A stretch of 60,297 nt of DNA from Clostridiales bacterium (GTDB taxonomy: Bacteria; Bacillota; Clostridia; Lachnospirales; Lachnospiraceae): positions 1 through 60,297 of the forward strand of contig JAAYJU010000139.1 in NCBI GenBank assembly GCA_012522735.1, read 5' to 3'. Under the pieces are notes generated by a model. The model had not been told where the DNA came from and did not search any database. It saw nothing but the letters and a program-made list of their open reading frames with translations. Positions 52,365-60,297 of this stretch are shown here, piece after piece (the first letter of the stretch is position 1; every line of letters begins with the position of its first letter). A program made the translations under genes and the position numbers.

Positions 52365-53105
52365 CTACATAACCATACCGCCATCAACCTGTAGAACCTG
52401 ACCCGTTATATAGTTGGCTGATTCGGATGCTAAGAAGCTTACAGCCCCCGCAACCTCTTCCGCACTTCCAAACCTTCCAAGAGGAATGGTAGCTATAGAA
52501 GCTTCCTTAATCCTATCAGGTAATGCATCGGTCATGTCGGTCTCTATAAAGCCTGGTGCTACAGCATTTACTGTAATTCCTCTACTGGAAAGCTCTCTGG
52601 CGGCTGACTTAGTCATACCGATAACCCCTGCTTTTGATGCGGCATAATTCGCCTGGCCCATATTTCCTGCAATACCTACTATTGAGGATATATTTATTAT
52701 CTTTCCAAATCTTTGCTTTAACATAACCTGGGCAGCATGCTTCATGCAAAAAAATGTTCCCTTTAAATTTATATCAATAACGCTATTAAATTCCTCTTCA
52801 GACATTCTTATTAGAAGATTATCTCTATTTATTCCAGCATTATTTACAAGAATATCAAGTGTCTTAAATTCCTTAACAGCTTCAACAATCAGATTCTTGG
52901 CTTCATCTTCTTTACTTATATCAGCCTTTATGGCTATTGCCTCTCCACCGGCATTCTTAATAGTCTGCAGAAGCTCCTCCACCTGACTAAGACTGTTACG
53001 GTAATTTAATACGACCTTTGCACCGTAGGTGGCAAATTGTAGAGCTATTGCTCTTCCGATGCCTCTTCCGGCACCTGTAATAATCGCGGTTTTTCCTCTA
53101 AGCAT
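52365..53105 (-). CDS. fabG: 3-oxoacyl-ACP reductase
   Basis: 246-residue short-chain dehydrogenase reducing 3-oxoacyl-ACP with NADPH. The nucleotide site is TGAGRGIGRAIA, the NNAGI motif is present, and the catalytic Ser-Tyr-Lys is in ISSIVG and YAASKAG. ATG 53105 (MLRGKTAIITGAG) has GGAG upstream; the two earlier in-frame ATGs lie inside the end of fabD. It overlaps fabD by 8 bp. Confidence 0.96.
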   Translation of the reverse strand: MLRGKTAIITGAGRGIGRAIALQFATYGAKVVLNYRNSLSQVEELLQTIKNAGGEAIAIKADISKEDEAKNLIVEAVKEFKTLDILVNNAGINRDNLLIRMSEEEFNSVIDINLKGTFFCMKHAAQVMLKQRFGKIINISSIVGIAGNMGQANYAASKAGVIGMTKSAARELSSRGITVNAVAPGFIETDMTDALPDRIKEASIATIPLGRFGSAEEVAGAVSFLASESANYITGQVLQVDGGMVM

Positions 53106-54063
53106 ATTCCTCTCCATTTCCATTCAGCTTTTTATCAAGAGCTGAAACAGTCTCCTCAAGGGAAGCTACATTCTCCACCTGATAGATATTAAGTCCACGG
53201 TCAATCTTCTTAACAAAGCCGGACAAAGTCCTTCCGGGACCTATTTCTACGAAGTGCCTAATGCCATCCTCTGCCATCCTCCTTATAGTCTGTTCCCAAA
53301 GTACACTACTCATTACCTGCTTATAGAGTAGATCCTTAACCTCATCAACTCCATTAATATAATCTGCTCTTACATTAGAGATTACAGGAAGTCTCATTTC
53401 TCCAAGTAAGACCTTATCCAATTCCGCCTTTAATTTATCAGCTGCAGCTGCAAGCATCTTGGTATGAAAGGGCGCACTTACATCAAGATAGATACATCTT
53501 AAAGCTCCCAGCTCCTTAGCAATATTAGCCGCTTCTTCCACAGCCCTTGTATCTCCACCTACTACAATCTGACCGGGACAATTAAAATTAGCAGGCTCAA
53601 CTATTCCGTATTCCCTAGCTTTATCACAAGCCTCTCTTATCTTATCTTCGGAAAGTCCTAGGATTGCACACATTTTTCCTATCCCTTCCGGAACAGCATC
53701 TTGCATAAAGCGGCCACGCTTTTGAACCAAGGGAACAACCTGTGACAAACTAAATACTCCGCTAATTGTTAGTGAGGAGTACTCCCCTAGGCTTAAACCG
53801 GCTGTAACATGGGGCTTTATATCGTATCGTGATATGGCCTTGTAAGCTGCTAAGGACATGGTTACGATTGCCGGCTGTGTATATTCGGTGCGATCAAGCT
53901 CTTCTTTACTTCCCTCGAATATTTTATCTGAAAGCTTTAAATGCAAACTCTCATCAGCCTCTTCGAACACTCTTTTACATTCAGAAAAGCTATTATAAAG
54001 CTCTTTTCCCATACCGATATATTGAGATCCTTGACCGGGGAATAGATAGGCAATTTTTGTCAT
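53098..54063 (-). CDS. fabD: Malonyl-CoA:ACP transacylase
   Basis: 321 residues. The N-terminal FPGQGSQYIGMGKELY, the nucleophile Ser in TAGLSLGEYSSL, and the His in DVSAPFHTKMLAAAADKL identify FabD. ATG 54063 (MTKIAYLF) follows GGAGG with six bases between. It lies between fabK and fabG. Confidence 0.97.
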   Translation of the reverse strand: MTKIAYLFPGQGSQYIGMGKELYNSFSECKRVFEEADESLHLKLSDKIFEGSKEELDRTEYTQPAIVTMSLAAYKAISRYDIKPHVTAGLSLGEYSSLTISGVFSLSQVVPLVQKRGRFMQDAVPEGIGKMCAILGLSEDKIREACDKAREYGIVEPANFNCPGQIVVGGDTRAVEEAANIAKELGALRCIYLDVSAPFHTKMLAAAADKLKAELDKVLLGEMRLPVISNVRADYINGVDEVKDLLYKQVMSSVLWEQTIRRMAEDGIRHFVEIGPGRTLSGFVKKIDRGLNIYQVENVASLEETVSALDKKLNGNGEEYA

Positions 54064-54110
54064 AACAACCTCCAATTCTTATATAGCTTTGATTTTGCGT
54101 ATCACTCCAC

Positions 54111-55043
54111 CTAATTGCTACTCTTATTAAGCAGTGTATTAGCTTCTGTCATTAATTCAATTATTATATCCTTACAGCTTTGTTCCTTATCTACCATGGC
54201 TGCAATCTGGCCTGCCATAATACTGCCTCTATCCATATCGCCTTCCAAGACAGCCCTAGCTAACGCCCCTGCCCCAAGCTTCTCATATTCATCAAGAGGG
54301 GCTAAGGCTTGATCGAGCTCAGCAAATCTACGGCTTAGCTTGTTCTTTATAATTCTGACCGGATGTCCTGTACGTCTTCCTGTAACAACGGTATCTATAT
54401 CCTTAGCATTAAGTACCTTCTTCTTGTAGTTTTTATGAATAGTACATTCGTATGCGGTTAAAAAACGGGTACCTATCTGAACGGCATCTGCCCCAAGCAT
54501 AAATGCAGCTGCCATTCCTCTTCCATCTCCTATCCCTCCAGCGGCTATGACTGGAACATCGACCGCGTCAACAATCTGGGGGACAAGTACCATAGTTGTT
54601 AATTCACCCACATGACCACCCGCCTCGGTTCCTTCTGCTACCACAGCATCCGCACCGCTTCTGACCATACGCTTTGCTATAGCAACTGATGGGACTACGG
54701 GTATTACCTTAATATCGTGAGCCTTCCACATATCCATATATTTTCCTGGGGTACCGGCTCCTGTAGTGACTACCTTTATTCCTTCCTCACATACCATCTT
54801 AGCCATTTCATCCGCATAAGGGCTTAAAAGCATGATATTAACACCTATTGGCTTTGAGGTGATTTCCTTAGCCTTACGTACCTCATCTCGAATCAGTTCC
54901 ACAGGAGCGGTTCCCCCCGCTATAATACCAAGACCACCTGCTTGGGAGACCGCAGCTGCCAATGAGGCGTTAGCAATCCATGCCATAGCCCCTTGAAATA
55001 TAGGATATTCAATTCCTAACATCTCACATATAATTGTTTTCAT
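54111..55043 (-). CDS. fabK: Enoyl-ACP reductase II (FMN-dependent)
   Basis: 310 residues of the FMN-binding TIM barrel shared with nitronate monooxygenase: YPIFQGAMAWIANASLAAAVSQAGGLGIIAGG, AEGTEAGGHVG, VIAAGGIGDGRGMAAAFMLGADAVQIGTRFL. Its place between acpP and fabD, and the absence of fabI, support FabK. ATG 55043 (MKTIICE) has AGGAG upstream; the six-codon longer frame is not needed. FabK enzymes are insensitive to triclosan. Confidence 0.94.
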   Translation of the reverse strand: MKTIICEMLGIEYPIFQGAMAWIANASLAAAVSQAGGLGIIAGGTAPVELIRDEVRKAKEITSKPIGVNIMLLSPYADEMAKMVCEEGIKVVTTGAGTPGKYMDMWKAHDIKVIPVVPSVAIAKRMVRSGADAVVAEGTEAGGHVGELTTMVLVPQIVDAVDVPVIAAGGIGDGRGMAAAFMLGADAVQIGTRFLTAYECTIHKNYKKKVLNAKDIDTVVTGRRTGHPVRIIKNKLSRRFAELDQALAPLDEYEKLGAGALARAVLEGDMDRGSIMAGQIAAMVDKEQSCKDIIIELMTEANTLLNKSSN

Positions 55044-55079
55044 TGCTATGCTCCTGTCCATAGAGAATTAAGGCTATAC

Positions 55080-55313
55080 TTATTCCGCTTTTCTTTTCTC
55101 AAGATAGGCTTCAATATCACCTATTGTATTAATATTTTCAGTGTCCTCAGTAGGAATCTCAATACCAAATTCCTCCTCTAAGCTCATAATTATCTGGAAG
55201 AGATCCAAGGAATCAGCATTTAAGTCGTCCTTTAACGATGTTTCAGGCTTTAAATCAGAAAGCTCTACTCCTAATTGTTCTGCTACAAACTCTTTTACTT
55301 TGTTTAAATCCAT
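55080..55313 (-). CDS. acpP: Acyl carrier protein
   Basis: 77 residues. The phosphopantetheine Ser is in DDLNADSLDLFQIIMSLEEEFG, where DSL is the standard attachment motif. The protein is acidic, as expected. AGGAGG precedes ATG 55313. It lies between fabH and fabK in the cluster. Confidence 0.97.
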   Translation of the reverse strand: MDLNKVKEFVAEQLGVELSDLKPETSLKDDLNADSLDLFQIIMSLEEEFGIEIPTEDTENINTIGDIEAYLEKRKAE

Positions 55314-55369
55314 GATATAAATCCTCCTTAATATGATTTTGCTTGTATTTTTATACTATATTTTATAAA

Positions 55370-55385
55370 CCGAGCTCATACTCGG
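55370..55385. other. Short hairpin between fabH and acpP
   Basis: CCGAG-CTCATA-CTCGG (55370-55385). On the minus strand it is followed by TTTATAAAA, so it might cause partial termination after fabH. The stem is only 5 bp. Confidence 0.3.
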
Positions 55386-55394
55386 AATAAAAAA

Positions 55395-56399
55395 TTAACT
55401 CCATTCAAGTAGTATTGATCCGCTCGTCATTCCTCCACCAAAGCCAACCAAAATAATTCTATCTTTCCTCTTAAGCTGGCCACTTGATAACAGTTCATCC
55501 AAGGCTATTCCAACGCTTGCCGCTGAGGTATTACCATAACGGTCTAGATTCATAAAGAACTTATCTATAGGAATTTTGCAGGACTTTGATGCCTGTTCAA
55601 TAATCCTCTGATTTGCTTGATGCGGTATTATATATGTGATATCCTCTTTTGTCAGCTTTGCCTTGTTTAGTATATAGTTTATATTGTCGGTTATGGTCCG
55701 GACAGCGTATTTGAATACCTCCTGCCCAAACATCTTTATTTTGGGCTGCCTAAGCATCTCAATCTTGGCTTCCTTTGAATTATCTATATTCACATAGGGA
55801 TTTTGCAAGGGTATGGCCGAGCAGGTTAAAAGATTATACTTACTACCGTCAGATTCTAATTTAGATGTTAGAATTTTTCCTCCATCCCGAGACTTTGACA
55901 TCACTACTGCCCCTGCTCCGTCTCCGAACAAGACACAGGAGGATCTATCCTCCCAATCAAGCACCTTTGATAAGGTCTCTGAACCTATAACAAGGACATT
56001 TTCATACATACCACTCTTTATAAATTGCTCAGCAGTTACCATACCATATATCATTCCAGTACATGCAGCCACCAAATCAAATGCCGCTGCATTTATGGCA
56101 CCTAATCTATCTTGAACTATACAAGCGCAGGATGGCATAAAATAATCGGGAGTAATCGTTGCACATATAATTAAATCTATATCCTCCGATTTAAGACCTG
56201 AGTTTTCTAGGGCTCTCACCCCCGCCTCATAGGCTAAATCCGAAGTAGTCATATCGGTTGAAATCCGACGTTCTCGAATTCCTGTCCTAGTTCTTATCCA
56301 TTCATCACTTGTATCAAGGAAATTGCTTAAATCATCATTTGTCATAATATGTTCCGGTAAATAACTTCCGGTACCTATGATACCCACATGGCTCATCAT
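55395..56399 (-). CDS. fabH: 3-oxoacyl-ACP synthase III
   Basis: 334-residue initiating ketosynthase condensing an acyl-CoA with malonyl-ACP. Active-site Cys in DLVAACTGMIYGMV, His in IIPHQANQRIIE and Asn in RYGNTSAASVGIALDEL. GTGSYLPE is the family N terminus. AGGAGG precedes the ATG pair at 56399/56396; the first is used. It is the first biosynthetic gene after fabT. Confidence 0.97.
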   Translation of the reverse strand: MMSHVGIIGTGSYLPEHIMTNDDLSNFLDTSDEWIRTRTGIRERRISTDMTTSDLAYEAGVRALENSGLKSEDIDLIICATITPDYFMPSCACIVQDRLGAINAAAFDLVAACTGMIYGMVTAEQFIKSGMYENVLVIGSETLSKVLDWEDRSSCVLFGDGAGAVVMSKSRDGGKILTSKLESDGSKYNLLTCSAIPLQNPYVNIDNSKEAKIEMLRQPKIKMFGQEVFKYAVRTITDNINYILNKAKLTKEDITYIIPHQANQRIIEQASKSCKIPIDKFFMNLDRYGNTSAASVGIALDELLSSGQLKRKDRIILVGFGGGMTSGSILLEWS

Positions 56400-56421
56400 G
56401 TTGTCCTCCTATCAGCTGTTA

Positions 56422-56880
56422 CTACTTAGTAACTGAAGGCATGTAGATATCCTTCAGATGCCTATTCAATTTATGGAGTGCTGTAAGTAAAATTTCTTCC
56501 TCTTCAGGGTTAAAGTCATTCATAATCTCCTTTACCATATCCATATGGAATTTTTCATGAATACGATAAGCAAGCTTTCCTCTATTCGTAAGACTGACAT
56601 TTACAATTCGGCGATCAACCTCGCTTCTAGATCGTTCTACATAACCCTTCTTAATAAGCTTATCTATGGCTGTTGTCAGTGTACCCATGGTAATATCCAG
56701 CTTGGAGGCTATCTCGGACATAGTCCTTGAACCATATAGCCCAACCGCCTCTATTGTATGGATTTCCGTTATAGAAAGGTCACTAAATGCCCCACTCTTA
56801 ATCGAATACTCCTCTATATTGATTACATCATCATAGATTTCCACCAGAATTCTGTTGATCTCTAAAAATTTATCCTTCAC
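56422..56880 (-). CDS. fabT: MarR-family regulator of fatty-acid synthesis (FabT type)
   Basis: 152-residue winged-helix repressor. The HTH spans about residues 35-95: SITEIHTIEAVGLYGSRTMSEIASKLDITMGTLTTAIDKLIKKGYVERSRSEVDRRIVNVSLT, with the MarR wing (DRR). Being the first gene of the fab cluster identifies it as FabT, which in streptococci uses acyl-ACP as corepressor. The start is GTG at 56880, eight bases after AGGAG. A FabT-like box overlaps its own promoter. Confidence 0.92.
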   Translation of the reverse strand: MKDKFLEINRILVEIYDDVINIEEYSIKSGAFSDLSITEIHTIEAVGLYGSRTMSEIASKLDITMGTLTTAIDKLIKKGYVERSRSEVDRRIVNVSLTNRGKLAYRIHEKFHMDMVKEIMNDFNPEEEEILLTALHKLNRHLKDIYMPSVTK

Positions 56881-56937
56881 CTAATCCACTCCTAAAATTG
56901 TTTTAATAAAATAGTTAAATTAATTTGAATTGCAAAT

Positions 56938-56954
56938 AGTTTGACACTCAAAAT
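56938..56954. promoter_or_regulatory. FabT-like operator
   Basis: AGTTTGA-CAC-TCAAAAT, a near-perfect palindrome matching the published FabT box (TTTGA-N3-TCAAA core). It overlaps the -10 box of the fab promoter, as expected for repression. A second imperfect palindrome, ATTTGAATTGCAAAT, lies just downstream (about 56922-56936). Confidence 0.8.
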
Positions 56955-56980
56955 ATATAATATAATATGCATTGTGTCAA
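56952..56980 (-). promoter_or_regulatory. SigA promoter of the fab-acc operon
   Basis: On the minus strand TTGACA (56975-56980), 17-bp spacer, TATATT (56952-56957): a perfect -35 and a good -10, 72 bp before the fabT start. Confidence 0.85.
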
Positions 56981-56994
56981 GAAGATTTTACGCG

Positions 56995-57152
56995 AATAAG
57001 CGGATAAGTCCATGAGAAAACCGCATTATATGTGACATGCCTTATATGTCATAATATAATGCGGTTTTTTCATGGATATGCGCATTGGTTCAGCATGCTG
57101 AACCGTTGCGCGAACGAGAAAGTCGAAGACTTTCGAGTCTTATCCGCTTATT
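56995..57152. repeat. AATAAGC-bounded nested palindromic element, full copy
   Basis: Outer arms AATAAGCGGATAAG (56995-57008) and CTTATCCGCTTATT (57139-57152) are perfect. Inside are three hairpins: the terminator at 57010-57075, GGTTCAGC-AT-GCTGAACC (about 57088-57105), and GAAAGTC-GAA-GACTTTC within 57118-57134. Related copies are at 5922-6007 and 41982-42025, with a cut copy at 60280. It lies between glnN and the fab promoter. Confidence 0.8.
57010..57075. terminator. Terminator of glnN
   Basis: CCATGAGAAAACCGCATTAT at 57010 onward pairs with the segment ending at 57075 over 22 bp with one or two mismatches; on the minus strand ATGCGG-TTTTCTC ends the structure. It lies 90 bp past the glnN stop, within the palindromic element. 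Confidence 0.75.
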
Positions 57153-57167
57153 TATATTATCTATATT

Positions 57168-59276
57168 TTATAATTCATACAAGAGCTCACCATATGATGG
57201 AACAGGCCAAAGCTCCTTATCTACTATACATTCAAGAGCATCTATAGGAGTACGGAGTGCCGTCATGGCTGGTTTTACATTATGATAGAAGAATTCAGCT
57301 CTATCCTTTAAGGTTTTCCTAGTATCCGCCTCCACCACCAGGTCTTGCAGCGTCTGCAATGCCGTCTTAGCTTCTACCAGAAGCCTTGAGGATTCCAGTA
57401 GCAGATCCTTTTGTACATAGAGATTTGCATCAGGCATAGCATCCTTTACGGCATTTATTGACTCTGCAAGAAGCTTGGTATACTTAATAACAGCCGGGAT
57501 ATACTGTACGCTAGTCATCATAATCATGGTCTTTGCTTCTATATTGATTGCTTTGGAATAGGAATCATAGAGCACATCCTTGCGGGAATAGAGTTCTGAT
57601 CTTGATAAGACCTTATGCCGCTCAAATAAATCTATAGCTTTATCTGTAATTATGGAAGGAATTGAATCCACCATGGACCTAAGATTGGGAAGTCCTCTTC
57701 TCTCAGCCTCATCAATCCATTCCTTGGTATATCCGTTACCATTGAAGATTATCCGATTATGTTCGCTAAAGGTCTTTCTAATCAACTTATGTACAGCTTT
57801 ATCAAAGTCCTTGGCCTTTTCCAGCTCGTCTGCCATATCACATAGCACATCAGCCACTATGGTATTTATTACAGTATTGGCTGTTCCTACGGACATGGAT
57901 GAGCCAACCATTCTAAATTCAAATTTATCACCTGTAAAAGCAAAGGGTGATGTACGGTTCCTATCGGCACCATCCTTATAAAGCTCAGGAATTGAGTGAA
58001 CACCTACGTTAATTCTTATACGCTCATCACTTCCATTAGCCTCTCCGTTTTCCTTCAGCTGATTTAAAATATCCTCAAGCTGTGAGCCCAAAAATACTGA
58101 TATAATCGCTGGAGGTGCTTCATCCTCTCCAAGTCTATGATCATTACCTGGGTTTACAGCAGAAACCCTAAGAATATCTCCATAAAGATCCACAGCCTTA
58201 ATAACAGCCACTAAGAACAAGAGAAACTGAGTATTCTTATAAGGTGCTTTACCCTGCTTTAACAGATTCACACCGGTATCGGTAATCATGGACCAGTTAT
58301 TATGCTTACCTGACCCATTTACCCCTGCAAATGGCTTCTCATTAAGAAGGCATACCAGATTATGGCGGTTTGCGACACGTTTCATGCACTCCATAACCAG
58401 CTGATTATGATCAGTGGCAATATTTGCGGTAGAATAAATCGGTGCCAGCTCATGCTGTGCAGGAGCTGTTTCATTATGCTGTGTCTTTGCGGTTACACCC
58501 ATTTTCCACAGCTCAACATTTAATTCCTTCATGAAGGACGCTACCCGTTCCTTAATACATCCAAAATAATGATCCTCCATCTCCTGACCCTTAGGAGGCA
58601 TAGCTCCAAAAAGAGTTCTTCCTGAGTATATTAGATCATCTCGTTTAAGATATTTAGTCTTATCAACTAGGAAATATTCCTGCTCCGGACCAACCGATGG
58701 GCTTACATGAGTCACATCAGTATTGCCAAATAGCCTAAGAATACGAAGAGCCTGAGTATTTAAGGCTTCCATAGATCTAAGTAGAGGTGTCTTCATATCT
58801 AGGGCTTCACCTGTATAGGAGCAAAATGCGGTGGGAATACATAATGTTACTCCTAAAGCATCCTCACGCAAAAACGCCGGTGATGTACAATCCCAAGCGG
58901 TATATCCTCTTGCCTCAAATGTGGCACGAAGACCACCTGATGGAAATGATGAAGCATCCGGTTCTCCCTTAATAAGCTCCTTACCCGAAAATTCCATTAT
59001 AATTCTTCCGTCAGATGTAGGACTTAGAAAGGAATCATGTTTCTCGGCTGTAATTCCTGTCATGGGCTGAAACCAATGGGTATAATGAGTCGCACCATGC
59101 TCTATAGCCCAGTCCTTCATGGCGTTAGCGACCACCTCTGCCACACTAGGATCAAGGTCCTCACCGCTTTCAATTGTCTTCTTTAGAGCCAAATAGGTTT
59201 TTTTCGGTAGTTTTTCTATCATTACAGCATCACTAAACACGTCGATTCCGAAAATATCCGTTAATCTCTCTGACAT
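57168..59276 (-). CDS. glnN: Glutamine synthetase type III
   Basis: 702 residues, the size of GSIII rather than the 450-residue GSI. Family features: [74 protein letters not shown] and [19 protein letters not shown]. It makes glutamine from glutamate and ammonia. ATG 59276 ([10 protein letters not shown]) follows GGAGG; the ORF could start five codons earlier without a binding site. It lies 16 bp after the DUF624 gene, so both probably share one transcript. No PII or regulator gene is adjacent. Confidence 0.97.
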   Translation of the reverse strand: MSERLTDIFGIDVFSDAVMIEKLPKKTYLALKKTIESGEDLDPSVAEVVANAMKDWAIEHGATHYTHWFQPMTGITAEKHDSFLSPTSDGRIIMEFSGKELIKGEPDASSFPSGGLRATFEARGYTAWDCTSPAFLREDALGVTLCIPTAFCSYTGEALDMKTPLLRSMEALNTQALRILRLFGNTDVTHVSPSVGPEQEYFLVDKTKYLKRDDLIYSGRTLFGAMPPKGQEMEDHYFGCIKERVASFMKELNVELWKMGVTAKTQHNETAPAQHELAPIYSTANIATDHNQLVMECMKRVANRHNLVCLLNEKPFAGVNGSGKHNNWSMITDTGVNLLKQGKAPYKNTQFLLFLVAVIKAVDLYGDILRVSAVNPGNDHRLGEDEAPPAIISVFLGSQLEDILNQLKENGEANGSDERIRINVGVHSIPELYKDGADRNRTSPFAFTGDKFEFRMVGSSMSVGTANTVINTIVADVLCDMADELEKAKDFDKAVHKLIRKTFSEHNRIIFNGNGYTKEWIDEAERRGLPNLRSMVDSIPSIITDKAIDLFERHKVLSRSELYSRKDVLYDSYSKAINIEAKTMIMMTSVQYIPAVIKYTKLLAESINAVKDAMPDANLYVQKDLLLESSRLLVEAKTALQTLQDLVVEADTRKTLKDRAEFFYHNVKPAMTALRTPIDALECIVDKELWPVPSYGELLYEL

Positions 59277-59292
59277 ATGCTTTCCTCCCAAT

Positions 59293-59952
59293 CTATTCTA
59301 AATACCATTCATCCTTTCCTGTCTCCTCACCCGCTCCTTCAGATTCAGGCATATATTTCTTAAATACCATTTCAATCATAAAAGAATTAACCAGTACTAC
59401 AGTAGCCGGAGCTATAAATATAAAGGCAAAAAAGAAATATGTGATAACCACAGCCAGTGCATTTACAATGATCATTAATATAGTGAAATGGATATGTCGC
59501 ATTGACATAAATATAGCTGCTTTAATTAACTGCTTTATAGTCATATCAAATCTTGACAGAATAGGAAATACATATTGTGAAAAGGCAACTACTAAAAATG
59601 TTATTCCAATAAAGACTCCCATTAGTAGTGAACCTTTAGTACTGTCCGGTGCTGTTAAGCCATAGGCATATACCAAATCAAATCCCAAAATAACAAAAAC
59701 AATTACCAATAATACTCCTAATATAGAAGCCCGTTTGAAATTAAGTCTAAATGATTTAAAAAATTCTCTGAATACATAGCCTCTTTCTTTACGGATAACC
59801 TTTACTACAGTATAATATAATGCTGTACTTGCCGGTCCGATTGTAATAATAGGTAAACATAAGAATATATATGCAATGCTTATAAATAGCATATCACATA
59901 TCTTGCTTAGTATTGAAAATAGCGGATTATCCATGTTAAAAAAATTACTCAT
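59293..59952 (-). CDS. DUF624 (YesL-like) membrane protein, second copy
   Basis: 219 residues with about five hydrophobic segments and the YesL pattern: [46 protein letters not shown] and [19 protein letters not shown]. The C-terminal tail is acidic ([17 protein letters not shown]). GGGAG precedes ATG 59952. Unlike the copy at 27745, it is not beside a sugar importer but directly upstream of glnN, an unusual neighbour for the family. Confidence 0.88.
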   Translation of the reverse strand: MSNFFNMDNPLFSILSKICDMLFISIAYIFLCLPIITIGPASTALYYTVVKVIRKERGYVFREFFKSFRLNFKRASILGVLLVIVFVILGFDLVYAYGLTAPDSTKGSLLMGVFIGITFLVVAFSQYVFPILSRFDMTIKQLIKAAIFMSMRHIHFTILMIIVNALAVVITYFFFAFIFIAPATVVLVNSFMIEMVFKKYMPESEGAGEETGKDEWYLE

Positions 59953-60004
59953 TATTCGTCTCCCTTTTCGTGTTTCATTGTTTCTGTATATTTACTTATC
60001 ATGT

Positions 60005-60032
60005 ATTGTATCATAACTTATATTTTTATTAA
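60005..60032 (-). promoter_or_regulatory. Possible promoter of the DUF624-glnN unit
   Basis: On the minus strand TTAATA (60027-60032), 16-bp spacer, TACAAT (60005-60010), 52 bp before the DUF624 start. The -35 is weak. The rest of 60033-60279 shows AT-rich DNA with no gene or clear signal. Confidence 0.4.
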
Positions 60033-60279
60033 AGAGAAAGTTTGCTTATGGCTATGATACCATTAGTCATAATTATCAAAATTCTATATTATTTTCGTTA
60101 TTATGACAGAAGGAAATAACTGGTTTTGTTTGTATTTCTCTGATATAACATCAGTAAACAGGCATTATATCCTTGAGTTTCCGTAAATTGCACTTTGAAA
60201 ACGAATAAACCTAACTAAAATACCTGTGTGCTGCTTTTTGTAAGATTTATATGAGCAGTTTTTGAAGTAGAGGCACTTT

Positions 60280-60297
60280 AATAAGCCCCGCTGAACC
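60280..60297. repeat. Start of another AATAAGC palindromic element, cut by the window end
   Basis: AATAAGC-CCC-GCTGAACC carries both the outer arm start and the inner palindrome half of the element seen at 56995. Only 18 bp are visible. Confidence 0.4.

Overview
The window is about 60 kb of AT-rich chromosome with single-strand operons, AGGAGG ribosome binding sites, SigA-like promoters, a type III glutamine synthetase, a FabT/FabK type II fatty-acid cluster, YesM/YesN-type two-component genes and a Gram-positive oligosaccharide ABC importer. This points to an anaerobic, plant-polysaccharide-degrading Clostridia, most likely Lachnospiraceae (the Lachnoclostridium phytofermentans / Herbinix / Mobilitalea type). 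The taxon is an inference from gene content; no rRNA is present.

Layout. 0-7.1 kb (minus strand): glycine cleavage operon gcvT-gcvH-gcvPA-gcvPB-lplA-lpd, with lpd cut by the left edge. 7.3-10 kb (plus): an ABC importer pair without a binding protein, then a DegV protein. 10-13.4 kb: tRNA-Thr(CGT), an NYN-domain protein, a broken HNH endonuclease, a GNAT acetyltransferase, tRNA-Pro(CGG) and a second DegV. 13.6-16.4 kb: htpG with a perfect CIRCE operator and two acidic linkers, and a DUF5721 gene. 16.5-22.6 kb: a 59-residue ORF behind a tandem-repeat leader, TraX, DUF6320, a condensation-fold acyltransferase, an HSL-type hydrolase, and a MacB-type ABC pair.

22.9-41.8 kb (minus): a locus that looks built for xyloglucan. 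It holds a GH95 alpha-L-fucosidase, a YesM/YesN-type kinase and regulator, a GH5 lipoprotein endoglucanase, a membrane-anchored surface protein that appears to share a module with the GH5 enzyme, two sugar permeases, a binding lipoprotein, DUF624, a GH31 alpha-xylosidase and a GH3 beta-glucosidase. The likely logic is cutting and capture outside the cell, import, then debranching and hydrolysis in the cytoplasm. 42-46.9 kb (plus): an aldo/keto reductase, an ABC-F ATPase, a membrane protein and a C39-like protein. 46.9-57 kb (minus): fabT-fabH-acpP-fabK-fabD-fabG-fabF-accB-fabZ-accC-accD-accA under a promoter overlapped by a FabT-like box. 57.2-60 kb: DUF624 and glnN.

The most unusual content is non-coding. 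Four families of short palindromic repeats sit between genes. The most interesting is a 47-50 bp leader unit (GGAGG, short loop, CCTCCGTY, AT-rich spacer) placed one unit upstream of the true Shine-Dalgarno of five unrelated genes, in tandem at three of them. It could be an RNA in which SD and anti-SD segments compete. The other families are an AATAAGC-bounded nested palindrome, a GTAATGGTGCC REP-like hairpin and a GTGACAAGGGG hairpin; several copies of these abut or supply stop codons.
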